Shown in pieces: positions 9,339-19,262 of a DNA stretch of 64,000 nucleotides. This DNA comes from Cytobacillus sp. IB215665. GTDB taxonomy: Bacteria; Bacillota; Bacilli; Bacillales; SM2101. Position 1 is the stretch's first letter; each line of letters begins with the position of its first letter. Below the pieces are notes generated by a model. That model searched no databases, had not been told where the DNA came from, and saw only the letters and a program-made list of their open reading frames with translations. The translations under genes were made by a program, and so were the position numbers. The stretch covers positions 124,001 through 188,000 of the forward strand of contig NZ_JAXBME010000010.1 of the NCBI RefSeq assembly GCF_033963835.1, in the 5' to 3' direction.

Positions 9339-9734
9339 ATGAAAAAAATTATTACCTATGGAACGTTTGATTTGTTGCATTGGGGGCATGTTAACCTTCT
9401 AAAAAGAGCAAGAGAATTAGGTGACCACCTAACTGTTGGCTTATCAACAGATGAGTTTAATACGATGAAAAATAAGCAATCCTACCATAATTATGAAAAT
9501 AGGAAAAAAGTAATTGAGTCAATACGTTATGTTGACAAAGTAATTCCAGAAAAGAATTGGGAACAGAAAGTTGCTGATATCATTACTCATAATATTGATA
9601 TTTTTGTTATGGGAGATGATTGGAAGGGCAAATTTAACTATTTAGAGGATTATTGTCATGTCATTTATTTACCAAGAACAAAGAGTATTTCTACAACTAT
9701 GATTAAAAAAAATATGGAGTTATTTACTGAATAA
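9339..9734 (+). CDS. tagD: Glycerol-3-phosphate cytidylyltransferase
   Basis: Makes CDP-glycerol from CTP and sn-glycerol 3-phosphate, the donor for the glycerol-phosphate part of the teichoic acid linkage unit. 131 residues, as in TagD/TarD. The nucleotidyltransferase HxGH motif is in FDLLHWGHVNLL (residues about 10-21). The C-terminal motif reads RTKSISTT where RTxGISTT is usual, so the Gly is replaced by Ser. GAAGGGATG precedes the ATG. The stop overlaps the start of the next gene (TAATG), implying coupled translation. Confidence 0.9.
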   Translation: MKKIITYGTFDLLHWGHVNLLKRARELGDHLTVGLSTDEFNTMKNKQSYHNYENRKKVIESIRYVDKVIPEKNWEQKVADIITHNIDIFVMGDDWKGKFNYLEDYCHVIYLPRTKSISTTMIKKNMELFTE

Positions 9735-10906
9735 TGGTTAAGGAATTAATAATATCGAGTTATTTACTTATATTTAAGCTAGTCTTTAATTTGTGCAAAC
9801 AATTTAAGCTGAAGAAAAAATTAACATTCGTTATATCATATGAAGAAAATGCACATTTTTTATATAAAGAATTGATAAAACAATCTATGTCAATTGATAT
9901 TATTATATTGTGTAAAACGTCAACAAAATCAGACCTTCAACACATTTTTCAAGAAGCAAAAATATATACTTTTGAATCAAAGAATATACTTCATTGGCTT
10001 TTGTCTATTTATCATTTGGCTACATCTAAAATAATCATTATAGATAATTATTTTGCATTTTTATCGGCAATTACATTTAAGAAAAATGTTGAGTGCATAC
10101 AAATTTGGCACGCTGCTGGAGCGTTAAAAACTTTTGGTTTACAAGACAAATCCGTTCGTAAAAGGAGTAACAAAGCTCAAAGAAGGTTTCGAAAAGTGTA
10201 TAAGCAATTTCACAAGGTAGTTGTTGGTTCAGAAGAAATGGCGCATATATTTATGGAATCATTTCATATTTCAGCTAATCATATACTCCCAACTGGCATT
10301 CCAAGGACAGATCTTTTTTATGATGAGCAACTAACAAGTCAAATTAAAGGTAAACTCTATTCTAGATTTCCTCTGTTAAAACATAAACAGAAAATATTAT
10401 ATGCTCCGACATTTCGCCATGGTCAATTAAATAATTACAATATTAAGCTTGATTTGGACAAGCTTTACGAAAAGCTGCGAGGGGACTATATTCTAATTTT
10501 GAAGCTACATCCAATGGTTAAAGTAAATGTAGATTATGAGAGAACATACAAAGGTTTCATTGTTGACTTATCTTCTTATAAAAGCACTAATGAATTATTG
10601 ATGATCACGGATTATTTAATTACTGATTATTCATCCATTCCTTTTGAATATGCTATTTTACAAAAACCAATGATTTTTTACCCCTATGATTTAAAAATCT
10701 ATCAACAAGAACAGGGGGTTATTCAAGATTACGAAACTACTGTCCCTGGGCCGATAGCGAATGATACTGAGGAAATTATCGAATTTATTTTAACCCACCC
10801 ATTTAATGATGAGTTGATATTACAATTTTATAATCGATGGAATGAACACTCAAAAGGAAATTCATCAAACAGACTTGTTCAGTACATACTAACCAAAATA
10901 ACTTAA
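9734..10906 (+). CDS. CDP-glycerol glycerophosphotransferase (TagB/TarB-like)
   Basis: Membrane-associated GT-B transferase of the Glyphos_transf family. By length (390) and position after tagD it is the best candidate for the primase (TagB/TarB) that puts the first glycerol phosphate on the ManNAc-GlcNAc lipid. Motifs: IWHAAGALKTFG (about 124), GIPRTDLFY, YAPTFRHGQ, LKLHPM and TDYSSIPFEYAIL (donor phosphate/acceptor site). An N-terminal hydrophobic helix (about 1-20) may hold it to the membrane. It starts in the tagD stop codon. It could equally be the TarF-type enzyme; the order of action is inferred. Confidence 0.82.
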   Translation: MVKELIISSYLLIFKLVFNLCKQFKLKKKLTFVISYEENAHFLYKELIKQSMSIDIIILCKTSTKSDLQHIFQEAKIYTFESKNILHWLLSIYHLATSKIIIIDNYFAFLSAITFKKNVECIQIWHAAGALKTFGLQDKSVRKRSNKAQRRFRKVYKQFHKVVVGSEEMAHIFMESFHISANHILPTGIPRTDLFYDEQLTSQIKGKLYSRFPLLKHKQKILYAPTFRHGQLNNYNIKLDLDKLYEKLRGDYILILKLHPMVKVNVDYERTYKGFIVDLSSYKSTNELLMITDYLITDYSSIPFEYAILQKPMIFYPYDLKIYQQEQGVIQDYETTVPGPIANDTEEIIEFILTHPFNDELILQFYNRWNEHSKGNSSNRLVQYILTKIT

Positions 10907-10976
10907 TTTATTCCACACTTGTGGTAGTTCATTTAAGAACTAAGTTTATAGTGAGCTATATGGAAAGGATTACAGC

Positions 10977-11783
10977 ATGAAATCAGTATTGACGATCATT
11001 AATGAACATATTAACAACTTCTATTTAATAGTACGTTTATCTATATACGAATTAAAAAGTACAAATAATAATAACTACTTAGGTATCCTGTGGGAGGTCT
11101 TAAACCCAATGATTCAAATTAGTGTCTTTTGGTTTGTCTTTGGGTTAGGTATACGAGGTGATAAAGGAGTAGGTGACATCGCTTACTTGCCTTGGATGCT
11201 TTCAGGCATTAGTGTTTGGTTTTTTATCTCTCAATCCATTTTACAAGGTTCGAGATCAATTTATTCAAGAGTAAGGATCATAGCAAAAATGAAATTTCCG
11301 ATGAGTGTCATACCTACATTTGTTATCGCATCTAAGTATTACTCTCACCTTATACTTACTGGCATTATTATGGTCATATTGTTTTTCTACGATTATTCAA
11401 TTTCGGTATACTTTTTACAACTGCCTTATTTTATGGCTGCTACGATAGCTATATTAATTGCTATATCTTTAATAACGGCCACACTAGCAACGATTGTTCG
11501 AGACGTACAAATGGTTGTTCAATCAGTCGTCAGAGTTTTATTATATTTAACCCCGATATTATGGACAGTAGAGAAATTACCAGAGTTTATTCAGTTAATT
11601 ATGAAATTAAACCCGTTTTATTATATTGTTGAAGGTTACCGATCGTCTCTTTTAGGTCTGAACTGGTATTTTATCGACAATCTAAATTACACTTTATACT
11701 TTTGGGGGATTGTTTTCATACTATTATTAATCGGATCTGTTTTACATGTTAAATTTAGAGATCGTTTCGTGGATTTTTTATAG
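10977..11783 (+). CDS. tagG: Teichoic acid ABC exporter, permease subunit
   Basis: Permease of the TagGH/TarGH exporter that flips undecaprenyl-linked wall teichoic acid across the membrane. 268 residues with about six membrane segments of the ABC-2 type; the N-terminal amphipathic part with NNNYLGILWEVLNP is typical of TagG. Its expected ATPase partner, tagH, is not adjacent but lies over 6 kb downstream (18051), which is unusual for this pair. Ribosome site GGAAAGGA. Confidence 0.9.
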   Translation: MKSVLTIINEHINNFYLIVRLSIYELKSTNNNNYLGILWEVLNPMIQISVFWFVFGLGIRGDKGVGDIAYLPWMLSGISVWFFISQSILQGSRSIYSRVRIIAKMKFPMSVIPTFVIASKYYSHLILTGIIMVILFFYDYSISVYFLQLPYFMAATIAILIAISLITATLATIVRDVQMVVQSVVRVLLYLTPILWTVEKLPEFIQLIMKLNPFYYIVEGYRSSLLGLNWYFIDNLNYTLYFWGIVFILLLIGSVLHVKFRDRFVDFL

Positions 11784-12021
11784 AGGCGCCACTTTTGCTA
11801 AAGGCCAGTTATACTAGTAGGAGTTTTTTCTAAATATTAGCACAATATTATTCGTTTAAGTAAGAGGTAACATTTACTTTTATATGCATTTATTATAAAT
11901 TAGTAGAAGAAATTATAACCTAGATATTATCATTTATCTGCTTTGTTGACATGAAGGCTCACAGAGTTACTGAAACCGTTGGGACGAAGATCTACCTTAA
12001 ATGAAAGGAGTTGTATCGTAT

Positions 12022-12738
12022 ATGATTTATGCAGAAATACTTGCAGGTGGGAAAGGAACTCGTATGGGTAACGTGAATATGCCAAAACAGTTTCTGCCAT
12101 TAAACAAAAAGCCGATATTAATCCATACACTTGAAAAATTCATCTTAAATTCAGATTTTGAAAAGATATTAGTCATGACTCCTAGAGAGTGGATTCATCA
12201 TTCGAAAGACATTATAAGTAAGTATATTGGTGATAATGATCGAGTTATAGTATTAGAGGGCGGTCAAGATCGCAACGAGTCAATTATGAATGGCATCCGT
12301 TATATCGAAGATACGGTTGGGATCTTTGATGATGACTATATTGTTACACATGATTCTGTACGTCCATTTTTAACACATAGAATCATCAAAGAGAATATTG
12401 AACAAGTTAAACAGTATAATGCTGTGGATACAGTAATAGAAGCAATTGATACAATTATTCAATCTGAGGATGGAAACTTAATTTCTGATATACCAAATAG
12501 AAGTATGATGTACCAAGGACAAACTCCGCAAAGCTTTCATATAAAAACACTTGTTGGCTATTACAATAAATTAACACGAGCAGAAAAAGAACAGCTGACA
12601 GATGCATGCAAAATATGTTCATTGTATGGTGAAGAGGTAAAAATAGTTAAAGGTGAGGTTTTTAATATAAAAATTACTACCCCATATGATCTAAAGGTTG
12701 CTAATGCAATATTACAGGAGAAGATTGAGCATGATTAA
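12022..12738 (+). CDS. tarI: Ribitol-5-phosphate cytidylyltransferase
   Basis: Forms CDP-ribitol from CTP and D-ribitol 5-phosphate. It belongs to the IspD/TarI family: the N-terminal [10 protein letters not shown] loop (about 7-16) binds CTP, and [10 protein letters not shown] and [14 protein letters not shown] are conserved. The ATG at 12022 (AAAGGAG at 12004-12010) gives 238 residues, the standard TarI length. It is followed by tarJ with an 8-base overlap, the usual tarIJ pair. Its presence marks the polymer as poly(ribitol phosphate) rather than poly(glycerol phosphate). Confidence 0.93.
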   Translation: MIYAEILAGGKGTRMGNVNMPKQFLPLNKKPILIHTLEKFILNSDFEKILVMTPREWIHHSKDIISKYIGDNDRVIVLEGGQDRNESIMNGIRYIEDTVGIFDDDYIVTHDSVRPFLTHRIIKENIEQVKQYNAVDTVIEAIDTIIQSEDGNLISDIPNRSMMYQGQTPQSFHIKTLVGYYNKLTRAEKEQLTDACKICSLYGEEVKIVKGEVFNIKITTPYDLKVANAILQEKIEHD

Positions 12739-13756
12739 TCAAGTATATAGATTAGTATCTCCAAGGCAATTTGAAATTTCATATAAGGATAGTTCAATTA
12801 ATTCTGATCGTATAATCGTCCGCCCAACATTTTTATCGATTTGCCAAGCGGATCAACGGTATTATACTGGAACTAGGGGGGAAGCTGCATTATCTAAAAA
12901 GCTACCTATGGCATTAATCCATGAGGCAGTGGGGGAGATCGTGTACGACCCTTATGGTGAATATCGTCCTGGGACGAAGGTTGTTATGATTCCAAACTCT
13001 CCTATTGAAGAGGATGAAATTATTGCTGAGAATTATCTACGTTCAAGTAGGTTTTTATCAAGCGGTTATGATGGTTTTATGCAGGATTATGTTTTTCTGA
13101 AAAGAGACCGCTTTGTAGTTTTGCCTGATAATATTAATGAATTTGTTGCTGCTTTTACTGAATTAATAACAATTGCGATGCATGCCATGTCAAGGTTTGA
13201 AAGGTTGTCGCATACGCGTCGTAAAAGGTTTGGTGTGTGGGGAGATGGGAATTTAGGTTATATTACTGCACTCTTACTAAAAAGAAAATATGCAGATTGT
13301 CATGTCATCGTAGCCGGTAAAACGCAATATAAGCTTGACAACTTTTCATTTGTAGATGAAGTATACAATATTAATGACATACCAGCTGATGTTCAGTTCG
13401 ACCATGCCTTTGAATGTGTTGGTGGAATTGGAAGTCAATATGCAATTAACCAAATTATTGATTATATTATTCCTGAAGGTTCCATTTCAATCTTAGGAGT
13501 TTCTGAATATCCAGTAGAAATTAATACGAGGATGATTCTAGAAAAAGGTATTACAGTCATTGGAAGCAGTAGAAGTGGTTATATTGACTTTAAGAATACA
13601 GTTGATTTTTTAGCGGCAAATCTAGACATCGTGGATTATTTACAAACACTTGTTGGCTCTGTTAATGAAGTTAGATCCATTAAAGATGTTATCAATGCCT
13701 TTGAAAAAGACTTAACTACATCTTGGGGAAAGACTGTACTGGAATGGAAGATTTAA
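12731..13756 (+). CDS. tarJ: Ribulose-5-phosphate reductase
   Basis: Zinc-dependent medium-chain dehydrogenase that reduces ribulose 5-phosphate to ribitol 5-phosphate with NADPH, working together with TarI. 341 residues from the ATG at 12731, the family length. A metal-ligand Cys lies in [24 protein letters not shown] follows in the catalytic domain, and [17 protein letters not shown] is the dinucleotide-binding turn. The start overlaps the end of tarI. Confidence 0.92.
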   Translation: MINQVYRLVSPRQFEISYKDSSINSDRIIVRPTFLSICQADQRYYTGTRGEAALSKKLPMALIHEAVGEIVYDPYGEYRPGTKVVMIPNSPIEEDEIIAENYLRSSRFLSSGYDGFMQDYVFLKRDRFVVLPDNINEFVAAFTELITIAMHAMSRFERLSHTRRKRFGVWGDGNLGYITALLLKRKYADCHVIVAGKTQYKLDNFSFVDEVYNINDIPADVQFDHAFECVGGIGSQYAINQIIDYIIPEGSISILGVSEYPVEINTRMILEKGITVIGSSRSGYIDFKNTVDFLAANLDIVDYLQTLVGSVNEVRSIKDVINAFEKDLTTSWGKTVLEWKI

Positions 13757-13785
13757 ATGTCTAATATTCAAAGTAGGATATTTCA

Positions 13786-14964
13786 ATGATAAATGTTAAG
13801 CTGTTGCCAACATTATTAGTGAAAATTGTTTTTGGTGGTTTACATCAACTTTTTGCATTGCTTTATACGATTAATCCTAATAAAATAACCTTTGCATCTA
13901 GTCGTTCTGAGGAAATTAGCGGAAATTTAAAATTTGTTTATGAAGAGCTAGTAGCTAGAAACAAAGGGTTCTCTTTTGTATTGTTATTTAAAAGGAATTC
14001 AGCAAGTAAATTAGGGAAGCTGACATATTTAGTACACATGACTAAGGTAATGTATCATCTGGCTACTTCAAAATACTTTGTGATAGATGATTATTTTTTT
14101 CCTGTATATATTATTAGCCCTAGAAAAGGTATAGATATTATTCAACTATGGCATGCGGCAGGTGCGTTTAAGACATTTGGACATAGTACAATTGGTAAAA
14201 GTTATGGCCCATCTAAAGAATATTTAAAATACATAAAAGTACACGGCAACTACACTAAAGTATTAGTTAGTGCAGAAGAGGTTATTCCTTTTTATGCTGA
14301 AGCATTTAATATGTCTACCAATAAAATATACCCCATCGGCATACCACGAACAGATTATTTTTTTGATTATGAAAAGCATAGGACAGTTTATCAAAGATTT
14401 ACTGGAGAATTTCCTGAGCTATCAGGAAAAAAATTGATATTATATGCTCCTACTTTTCGTGGAAATGGTTATGATCAGAAATCAATGGACTATTTAATTG
14501 ATTTCAACGCATTACATTCAATTTTAGGAAATTATTATGCGGTTCTCGTGCACCTTCATCCTTATGTACAGGAAAAAATAGTAATAAACCCAAAACATTC
14601 TTGTTTTATTTATCAAATTGAGAAGAATTATAGTATTGAAGAGCTATTATTATTATCTGATATGTTAATTACTGATTATTCTTCAATTATATTTGATTAT
14701 AGTATTTTACAACGTCCAATCTTATTTTATGCAAACGATTTGGAAGAGTATAGGAAAGAACGGGACTTCTATTATCCTTATAACAATTTTATCCCAGGTC
14801 CGTTTTTTAGTAACTCCGAAGAACTCGCTTACTGGATTAAAGAAGGCGAATTTGATTATCAGTTAATTTCAACATTTAGACAACGCTTTTTACCAACCAG
14901 TGATGGTCATGTATCCAAAAAGGTGACTGATTTCATATTTTCGGTAGATACACATTCAGATTAA
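13786..14964 (+). CDS. CDP-glycerol/CDP-ribitol phosphotransferase (TarF/TarK-like)
   Basis: Second Glyphos_transf enzyme of the locus (392 residues). Motifs match those of the 9734 gene: LWHAAGAFKTFGHS (about 124), GIPRTDYFFD, YAPTFRGNG and TDYSSIIFDYSIL. In ribitol-type loci such a protein adds the glycerol phosphate primer units (TarF) or the first ribitol phosphate (TarK) before TarL extends the chain. Which of these applies cannot be told from sequence. It begins 29 bases after tarJ and is followed by the TarL-like gene. Confidence 0.8.
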   Translation: MINVKLLPTLLVKIVFGGLHQLFALLYTINPNKITFASSRSEEISGNLKFVYEELVARNKGFSFVLLFKRNSASKLGKLTYLVHMTKVMYHLATSKYFVIDDYFFPVYIISPRKGIDIIQLWHAAGAFKTFGHSTIGKSYGPSKEYLKYIKVHGNYTKVLVSAEEVIPFYAEAFNMSTNKIYPIGIPRTDYFFDYEKHRTVYQRFTGEFPELSGKKLILYAPTFRGNGYDQKSMDYLIDFNALHSILGNYYAVLVHLHPYVQEKIVINPKHSCFIYQIEKNYSIEELLLLSDMLITDYSSIIFDYSILQRPILFYANDLEEYRKERDFYYPYNNFIPGPFFSNSEELAYWIKEGEFDYQLISTFRQRFLPTSDGHVSKKVTDFIFSVDTHSD

Positions 14965-14992
14965 TTACAGAGAAAGAAGGGGGTTTACTTTA

Positions 14993-17086
14993 ATGAACTC
15001 ACCAGATAGTAAGTCAGATAACAATATAGAAACTGACAAATTTAATTTAAATAAAGAAGAAATTATGTTCATAGAAAAAAGTAAAAATGCTAATAAAATA
15101 CATACATCTGTTCATACCTTGACAAATGAGGGACAAGAAAAAAATCCTTTAGGATCTTATCAACAAAAATCAAGGGAGGAACTTTTAAGCTATACTGACG
15201 AAGATCGGTTAGTAAAGGAAAATGAAACTATTGAAGAGCTACTTTCAGCTGTCAAAGAGATGGTAGCTGTGGGAAAAGAAATCATTCCTATAATACCTGA
15301 TACTTTTGAAGAAAATCATAACGACGTTGACACGCTTCCTATAGTAAAGAAGATGATAGATGAAGGGCAAGAGGTTATACCAAGGAGGGTGATTACAAAC
15401 CTAAGTTGGAACGGTGCGATTATGGATATTAAGGGATATTATTATTTGCAGAATATTCCTTTGCTGGATGAAGATTTAGTAAAGAAACGTCTCATATTAA
15501 TTAATGAAGAGAAGAAAAAAATATCTGTCCCATTAAGGGATGTAGGGATTGATTTATTTTACCTTGATAAATCAAAAAAAATTGATGTAGATGTATACAA
15601 ATGGGCAGGCTTTAACGGGACGATAAATTTTGCGACGATAACTAAAAATGCACAGCCTCTTCCTGCGGCATTATATAAAATGTTTATTGAAATAGAGATT
15701 CAAGATTATAATGGCAAAAAGTACAGCAGAATGTTTCCATTAGGAAATATAGAGAAATTTTTAGACCATCAGTTTTATACAACTAAAATGGAGTATTTTT
15801 CTAATAGAAAAGAAATGAGATATAATCTTTTAGCATCTTATGATGAACATGAAAAGACCTTGGCATTAAGATCTACACAGTTAATGGATATTGACCCCTC
15901 TAGGTTAATGATTGAAAAAAATAAGAGTAATGGCTTAATATATAAAATCATAAAAACGATTGGTTTTCGAGGGCTGTATAGCATTTTTAAATTGCTACCA
16001 ATGCAGAAGAATAAAGTGCTGTTTGCGTCAGATAGTCGAACTGAAATGAGTGGTAATTTCGAATTCGTTTATGAGGAAATGCAAAGTCGAGAATTTGATT
16101 GGGAATACAGGTTTTTATTTAAAGAGGGCATTGCTGAAAAAAAGACTATTGGAGAAATAGTGGAGTTAGCTTATCATTTGGCAACATCGAAAGTTATTTT
16201 ACTCGATGACTTTTACCCTATGGTTTATCCATTGAAAATTCGTAAAAATGCTGAACTCATTCAACTTTGGCATGCAGTGGGTGCTTTCAAGAAATTTGGT
16301 TTTAGTCGGATAGGTTTACCTGGTGGCCCTTCTCCAAAATCAAAAAATCATCGCAATTATACTAAAGCAATTGTAAGTTCTGATCATATTGGGAAATATT
16401 ATGCAGAGGGTTTTGGGATTGATAGGGAAAAAGTTGTAGCAACTGGAATACCTAGAACAGATGTGTTTTTTGATAAATCTTATCAAGAGGAAGTAAGGGA
16501 ACAATTATACAATGACTATCCATTTTTAAGAGGGAAAAAAGTCATTACGTTTGCACCAACCTTCAGAGGGAATGGTCAACAATCCGCTTATTATCCTATG
16601 GAAGTATTGAATTTACATAAGCTATATGAATCCTTAAGTGATGAATATGTTTTTTTGTTTAAATTACACCCGTTTATAAAAAATGATTTTAGTATACCTT
16701 ATCAATATGGTGATTTTTTCTATGATTTTTCATCGTATCGTGAGATCAATGATTTATTATTTATAACAGATGTGTTAGTAACAGATTATTCTTCAGTATG
16801 TTTTGAGTACGCACTGCTTAATAAACCTATGATTTTCTTTTCTTATGATGTTGAAGAATATGTACAGAAAAGAGATTTTTACTTTGAGTACCAATCATTT
16901 ATTCCTGGTCCGCTCGTGCGTTCTACGAAAGAATTAATTGAGACAATTATAAATGAAAATTTCGAAATGCATAAAATAAAACCATTTGTAGACTATTTCT
17001 TTGATGATGTAGATGGTATGTCTAGCGCAAGAGTCGTGGATCAGTTGATTTTAGAGCTTGAGAAAGAAGTTATTGAAGAGGGATAA
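14993..17086 (+). CDS. Large teichoic acid polymerase (TarL-like)
   Basis: Predicted poly(ribitol phosphate) polymerase. The C-terminal 370 residues form the Glyphos_transf domain (LWHAVGAFKKFGFSR, GIPRTDVFFD, FAPTFRGNGQQ, LFKLHPF, TDYSSVCFEYALL). Before it lies a beta-rich segment (about 135-290) as in TarL and similar enzymes. The first 130 residues are unusual: highly charged, low in hydrophobics, with two related motifs, VKEMVAVGKEIIP and VKKMIDEGQEVIP. At 697 residues it exceeds typical TarL (about 560-630), mainly because of this extension. Ribosome site AAGAAGGGGG. Confidence 0.85.
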   Translation: MNSPDSKSDNNIETDKFNLNKEEIMFIEKSKNANKIHTSVHTLTNEGQEKNPLGSYQQKSREELLSYTDEDRLVKENETIEELLSAVKEMVAVGKEIIPIIPDTFEENHNDVDTLPIVKKMIDEGQEVIPRRVITNLSWNGAIMDIKGYYYLQNIPLLDEDLVKKRLILINEEKKKISVPLRDVGIDLFYLDKSKKIDVDVYKWAGFNGTINFATITKNAQPLPAALYKMFIEIEIQDYNGKKYSRMFPLGNIEKFLDHQFYTTKMEYFSNRKEMRYNLLASYDEHEKTLALRSTQLMDIDPSRLMIEKNKSNGLIYKIIKTIGFRGLYSIFKLLPMQKNKVLFASDSRTEMSGNFEFVYEEMQSREFDWEYRFLFKEGIAEKKTIGEIVELAYHLATSKVILLDDFYPMVYPLKIRKNAELIQLWHAVGAFKKFGFSRIGLPGGPSPKSKNHRNYTKAIVSSDHIGKYYAEGFGIDREKVVATGIPRTDVFFDKSYQEEVREQLYNDYPFLRGKKVITFAPTFRGNGQQSAYYPMEVLNLHKLYESLSDEYVFLFKLHPFIKNDFSIPYQYGDFFYDFSSYREINDLLFITDVLVTDYSSVCFEYALLNKPMIFFSYDVEEYVQKRDFYFEYQSFIPGPLVRSTKELIETIINENFEMHKIKPFVDYFFDDVDGMSSARVVDQLILELEKEVIEEG

Positions 17087-17140
17087 CATAGGAAGTTTAC
17101 TGTCTTAAAAGAATATGTACGAAACATAAATAACTGATTT

Positions 17141-17204
17141 ATGCCATTGTAAGAGAGTTTGTTTAGGTATCATATATCTAACAACAAAAACCTTGCAATG
17201 GCAT
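17141..17204. terminator. Long-armed inverted repeat after the tar operon
   Basis: ATGCCATTGTAAG (17141-17153) pairs with CTTGCAATGGCAT (17192-17204), 13 bp with one G-U, around a 38-nt loop. Only TCTTTATA follows, so it may be an imperfect terminator or a processing stem. The rest of the gap to 17571 shows no gene. Confidence 0.35.
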
Positions 17205-17571
17205 TCTTTATATATGAACTGTTTATGTATTTACAAAAAATTATTTAAATCTTTAACAGCTTACTGTATTTTTCACAAATCATTTCCGTATAATAAAGTA
17301 AATAGTTCTCTGATCTAACTTATATTTATATTGTGTGTGTGGAAAACTTAGTATATGCCAATTGTTCATTATTACTTCATTCAGGGGCAGCTTAGCATTC
17401 ACCACGAAGATTTATATTGCTTTTGCTTATCCTAATTATTGTTTTCATAAGAAGAAATAATATGTAAAAAACAACTAACGTTCATGATACTTTTTCCCTA
17501 CAGCTTGATAGCTTGGTAAGACGGTTATTGATTTGTTCGTAAAGACGTAAGTTGAATAAGGGGGACTTTAA

Positions 17572-17847
17572 ATGAGGATAAAAGTTATAAATTCGATAAC
17601 TGATGAAAATGGTATCGCTACACCTTACGAAATGATTGGCAAAGAATATGATGTAATTAAAAAAGATCAGACTGGTGTATGGGTGAGAGCTCAAGGTAAA
17701 CTAGATGCATTTTTATACTACGAAGAATTAGAAATTTTAGAAATAAGTGACAATTTATCTAACCCTCTTAGTCATTATTTTAAGGGCTTACCTAAAGATA
17801 AATATGAAGAAGAATTAGCATCTTTAGGGTGTTCGCATTTACTATAA
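17572..17847 (+). CDS. Small unknown protein in the teichoic acid locus
   Basis: Not recognised. 91 residues, soluble, acidic. The first 60 residues look like a small beta-barrel of SH3-like pattern (MRIKVINSITDEN, then GKEYDVIKKDQTGVWVRAQG, then a YYEELEIL strand). The C-terminal 30 residues are helical and charged. A strong AAGGGGGAC site precedes the ATG. It lies between the polymerase gene and tagH, so a role linked to WTA is possible but only by location. Confidence 0.6.
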   Translation: MRIKVINSITDENGIATPYEMIGKEYDVIKKDQTGVWVRAQGKLDAFLYYEELEILEISDNLSNPLSHYFKGLPKDKYEEELASLGCSHLL

Positions 17848-18050
17848 ATATGCAGAAAAATCATTAAGTCTGGTGTATGGTCATTTTATTTTATTATCAG
17901 ATTGCAGCACGAAACCCGCTAATATTAATCATAATGGTGAGTATGGTGTTAAAAATATCTATTCTTAAAAATTTATGTTAATATGAATATAAAAATTGTG
18001 AATAGTAAAAGCGCCTATATTCATTTTTATGGTTAATAGAAGGAGCAAAT

Positions 18051-18872
18051 ATGAACAGCACTGTTATTTTTAACAATGTAGCAAAAAAGTATAAAATGTA
18101 TAAAAAAACTTCAGATAAACTGTTAGATATCGTCCTCCCGAAAGGCTATGGGAAGGATTTTTATGCGTTACAGGATATTAACTTTATAGCTGAAAAGGGA
18201 GATACTATAGGTATTGTAGGTATTAATGGTTCAGGAAAATCGACATTATCAAACTTGATTTCAGGAGTCATACCACCCTCTTCAGGAGGTATTGAAATAA
18301 ACGGTGAAGCATCACTTATTGCAATTGCATCTGGCTTAAACAATGAATTAACTGGGAGAGATAACATTGAGCTGAAATGTTTAATGTTAGGCTTCTCGAA
18401 ACAAGAGATAAAATTACTAACTCCTGAAATTATTGAATTTGCTGAACTCGGGGAATTTATTGATCAACCCGTTAAAAAATATTCAAGTGGTATGAAGTCT
18501 CGATTAGGATTTGCAATATCAGTGTCAATAGACCCTGATATATTAGTAATTGATGAGGCGCTATCAGTAGGTGATAAAACATTTGCTGATAAATGTTTAG
18601 AAAAAATGAATAGCTTTAAAGAAAAAGGCAAGACGATCTTTTTTATAAGCCATTCTATGGGTCAAATAAAAGACTTCTGTGAAAAGGTTCTTTGGTTAGA
18701 AGCAGGTGAAATCAAAGCATATGGTTTAAAAGAGGATATTATACCTCAATATGAGAAGTTTATAAAAGATTATAAGAAAATGACAAAGGAAGAAAAAGAA
18801 CAATTAAAACAAAAATTTAATGAAAAACGTAGCGGAAAACAGATTCAAGCGCAAACATCCTCTACGGGCTAG
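18051..18872 (+). CDS. tagH: Teichoic acid ABC exporter, ATP-binding subunit
   Basis: ATPase of the wall teichoic acid exporter, partner of TagG. Walker A GINGSGKST (about 62-70), signature YSSGMKSRLGFA (about 144), Walker B ILVIDEALSVGD and the switch His in FFISHS are all present. It has only 273 residues, like staphylococcal TarH, and lacks the long C-terminal membrane/extracellular extension of B. subtilis TagH. The C-terminal tail is Lys/Glu/Gln-rich. Ribosome site AGAAGGAG. It is detached from tagG and appears to have its own transcription unit ending at 19059. Confidence 0.92.
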   Translation: MNSTVIFNNVAKKYKMYKKTSDKLLDIVLPKGYGKDFYALQDINFIAEKGDTIGIVGINGSGKSTLSNLISGVIPPSSGGIEINGEASLIAIASGLNNELTGRDNIELKCLMLGFSKQEIKLLTPEIIEFAELGEFIDQPVKKYSSGMKSRLGFAISVSIDPDILVIDEALSVGDKTFADKCLEKMNSFKEKGKTIFFISHSMGQIKDFCEKVLWLEAGEIKAYGLKEDIIPQYEKFIKDYKKMTKEEKEQLKQKFNEKRSGKQIQAQTSSTG

Positions 18873-19058
18873 GCTAACAGACATAATGTTTATCTCTGTT
18901 ACTTAAGGCTATTTTTACAATTGATTGTTGCTTGCCTTTTAAGATAAAATCCACGTTTACATCTAGCATAGTATACATTATGCTGTGTATTTTTAGTAAC
19001 AAAAGCAATGAAGTTTAAGACTTAAATTAAATCAAAATCCTAACTATAACAAACTAAA

Positions 19059-19101
19059 GGGCATTTCTAAGTCGAATTTTGACTTAGAAATGCCCCTTTT
19101 T
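19059..19101 (+). terminator. Strong intrinsic terminator after tagH
   Basis: GGGCATTTCTAAGTC (19059-19073) pairs perfectly with GACTTAGAAATGCCC (19081-19095) over a 7-nt loop, then CTTTTT. Confidence 0.9.
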
Positions 19102-19262
19102 GTATGTATATATATATTGATTCGAAAATAAGGTTGTGTTAGAATAAGATTTGATCAGAATAAAAAAACATATATAATCATAATTATCCAATTTAATATT
19201 AACATTTATTTAGATTTCTGTCAAGCTTTTAGTCAAAAATATCTAATTTGAGAGGTGCTTAT

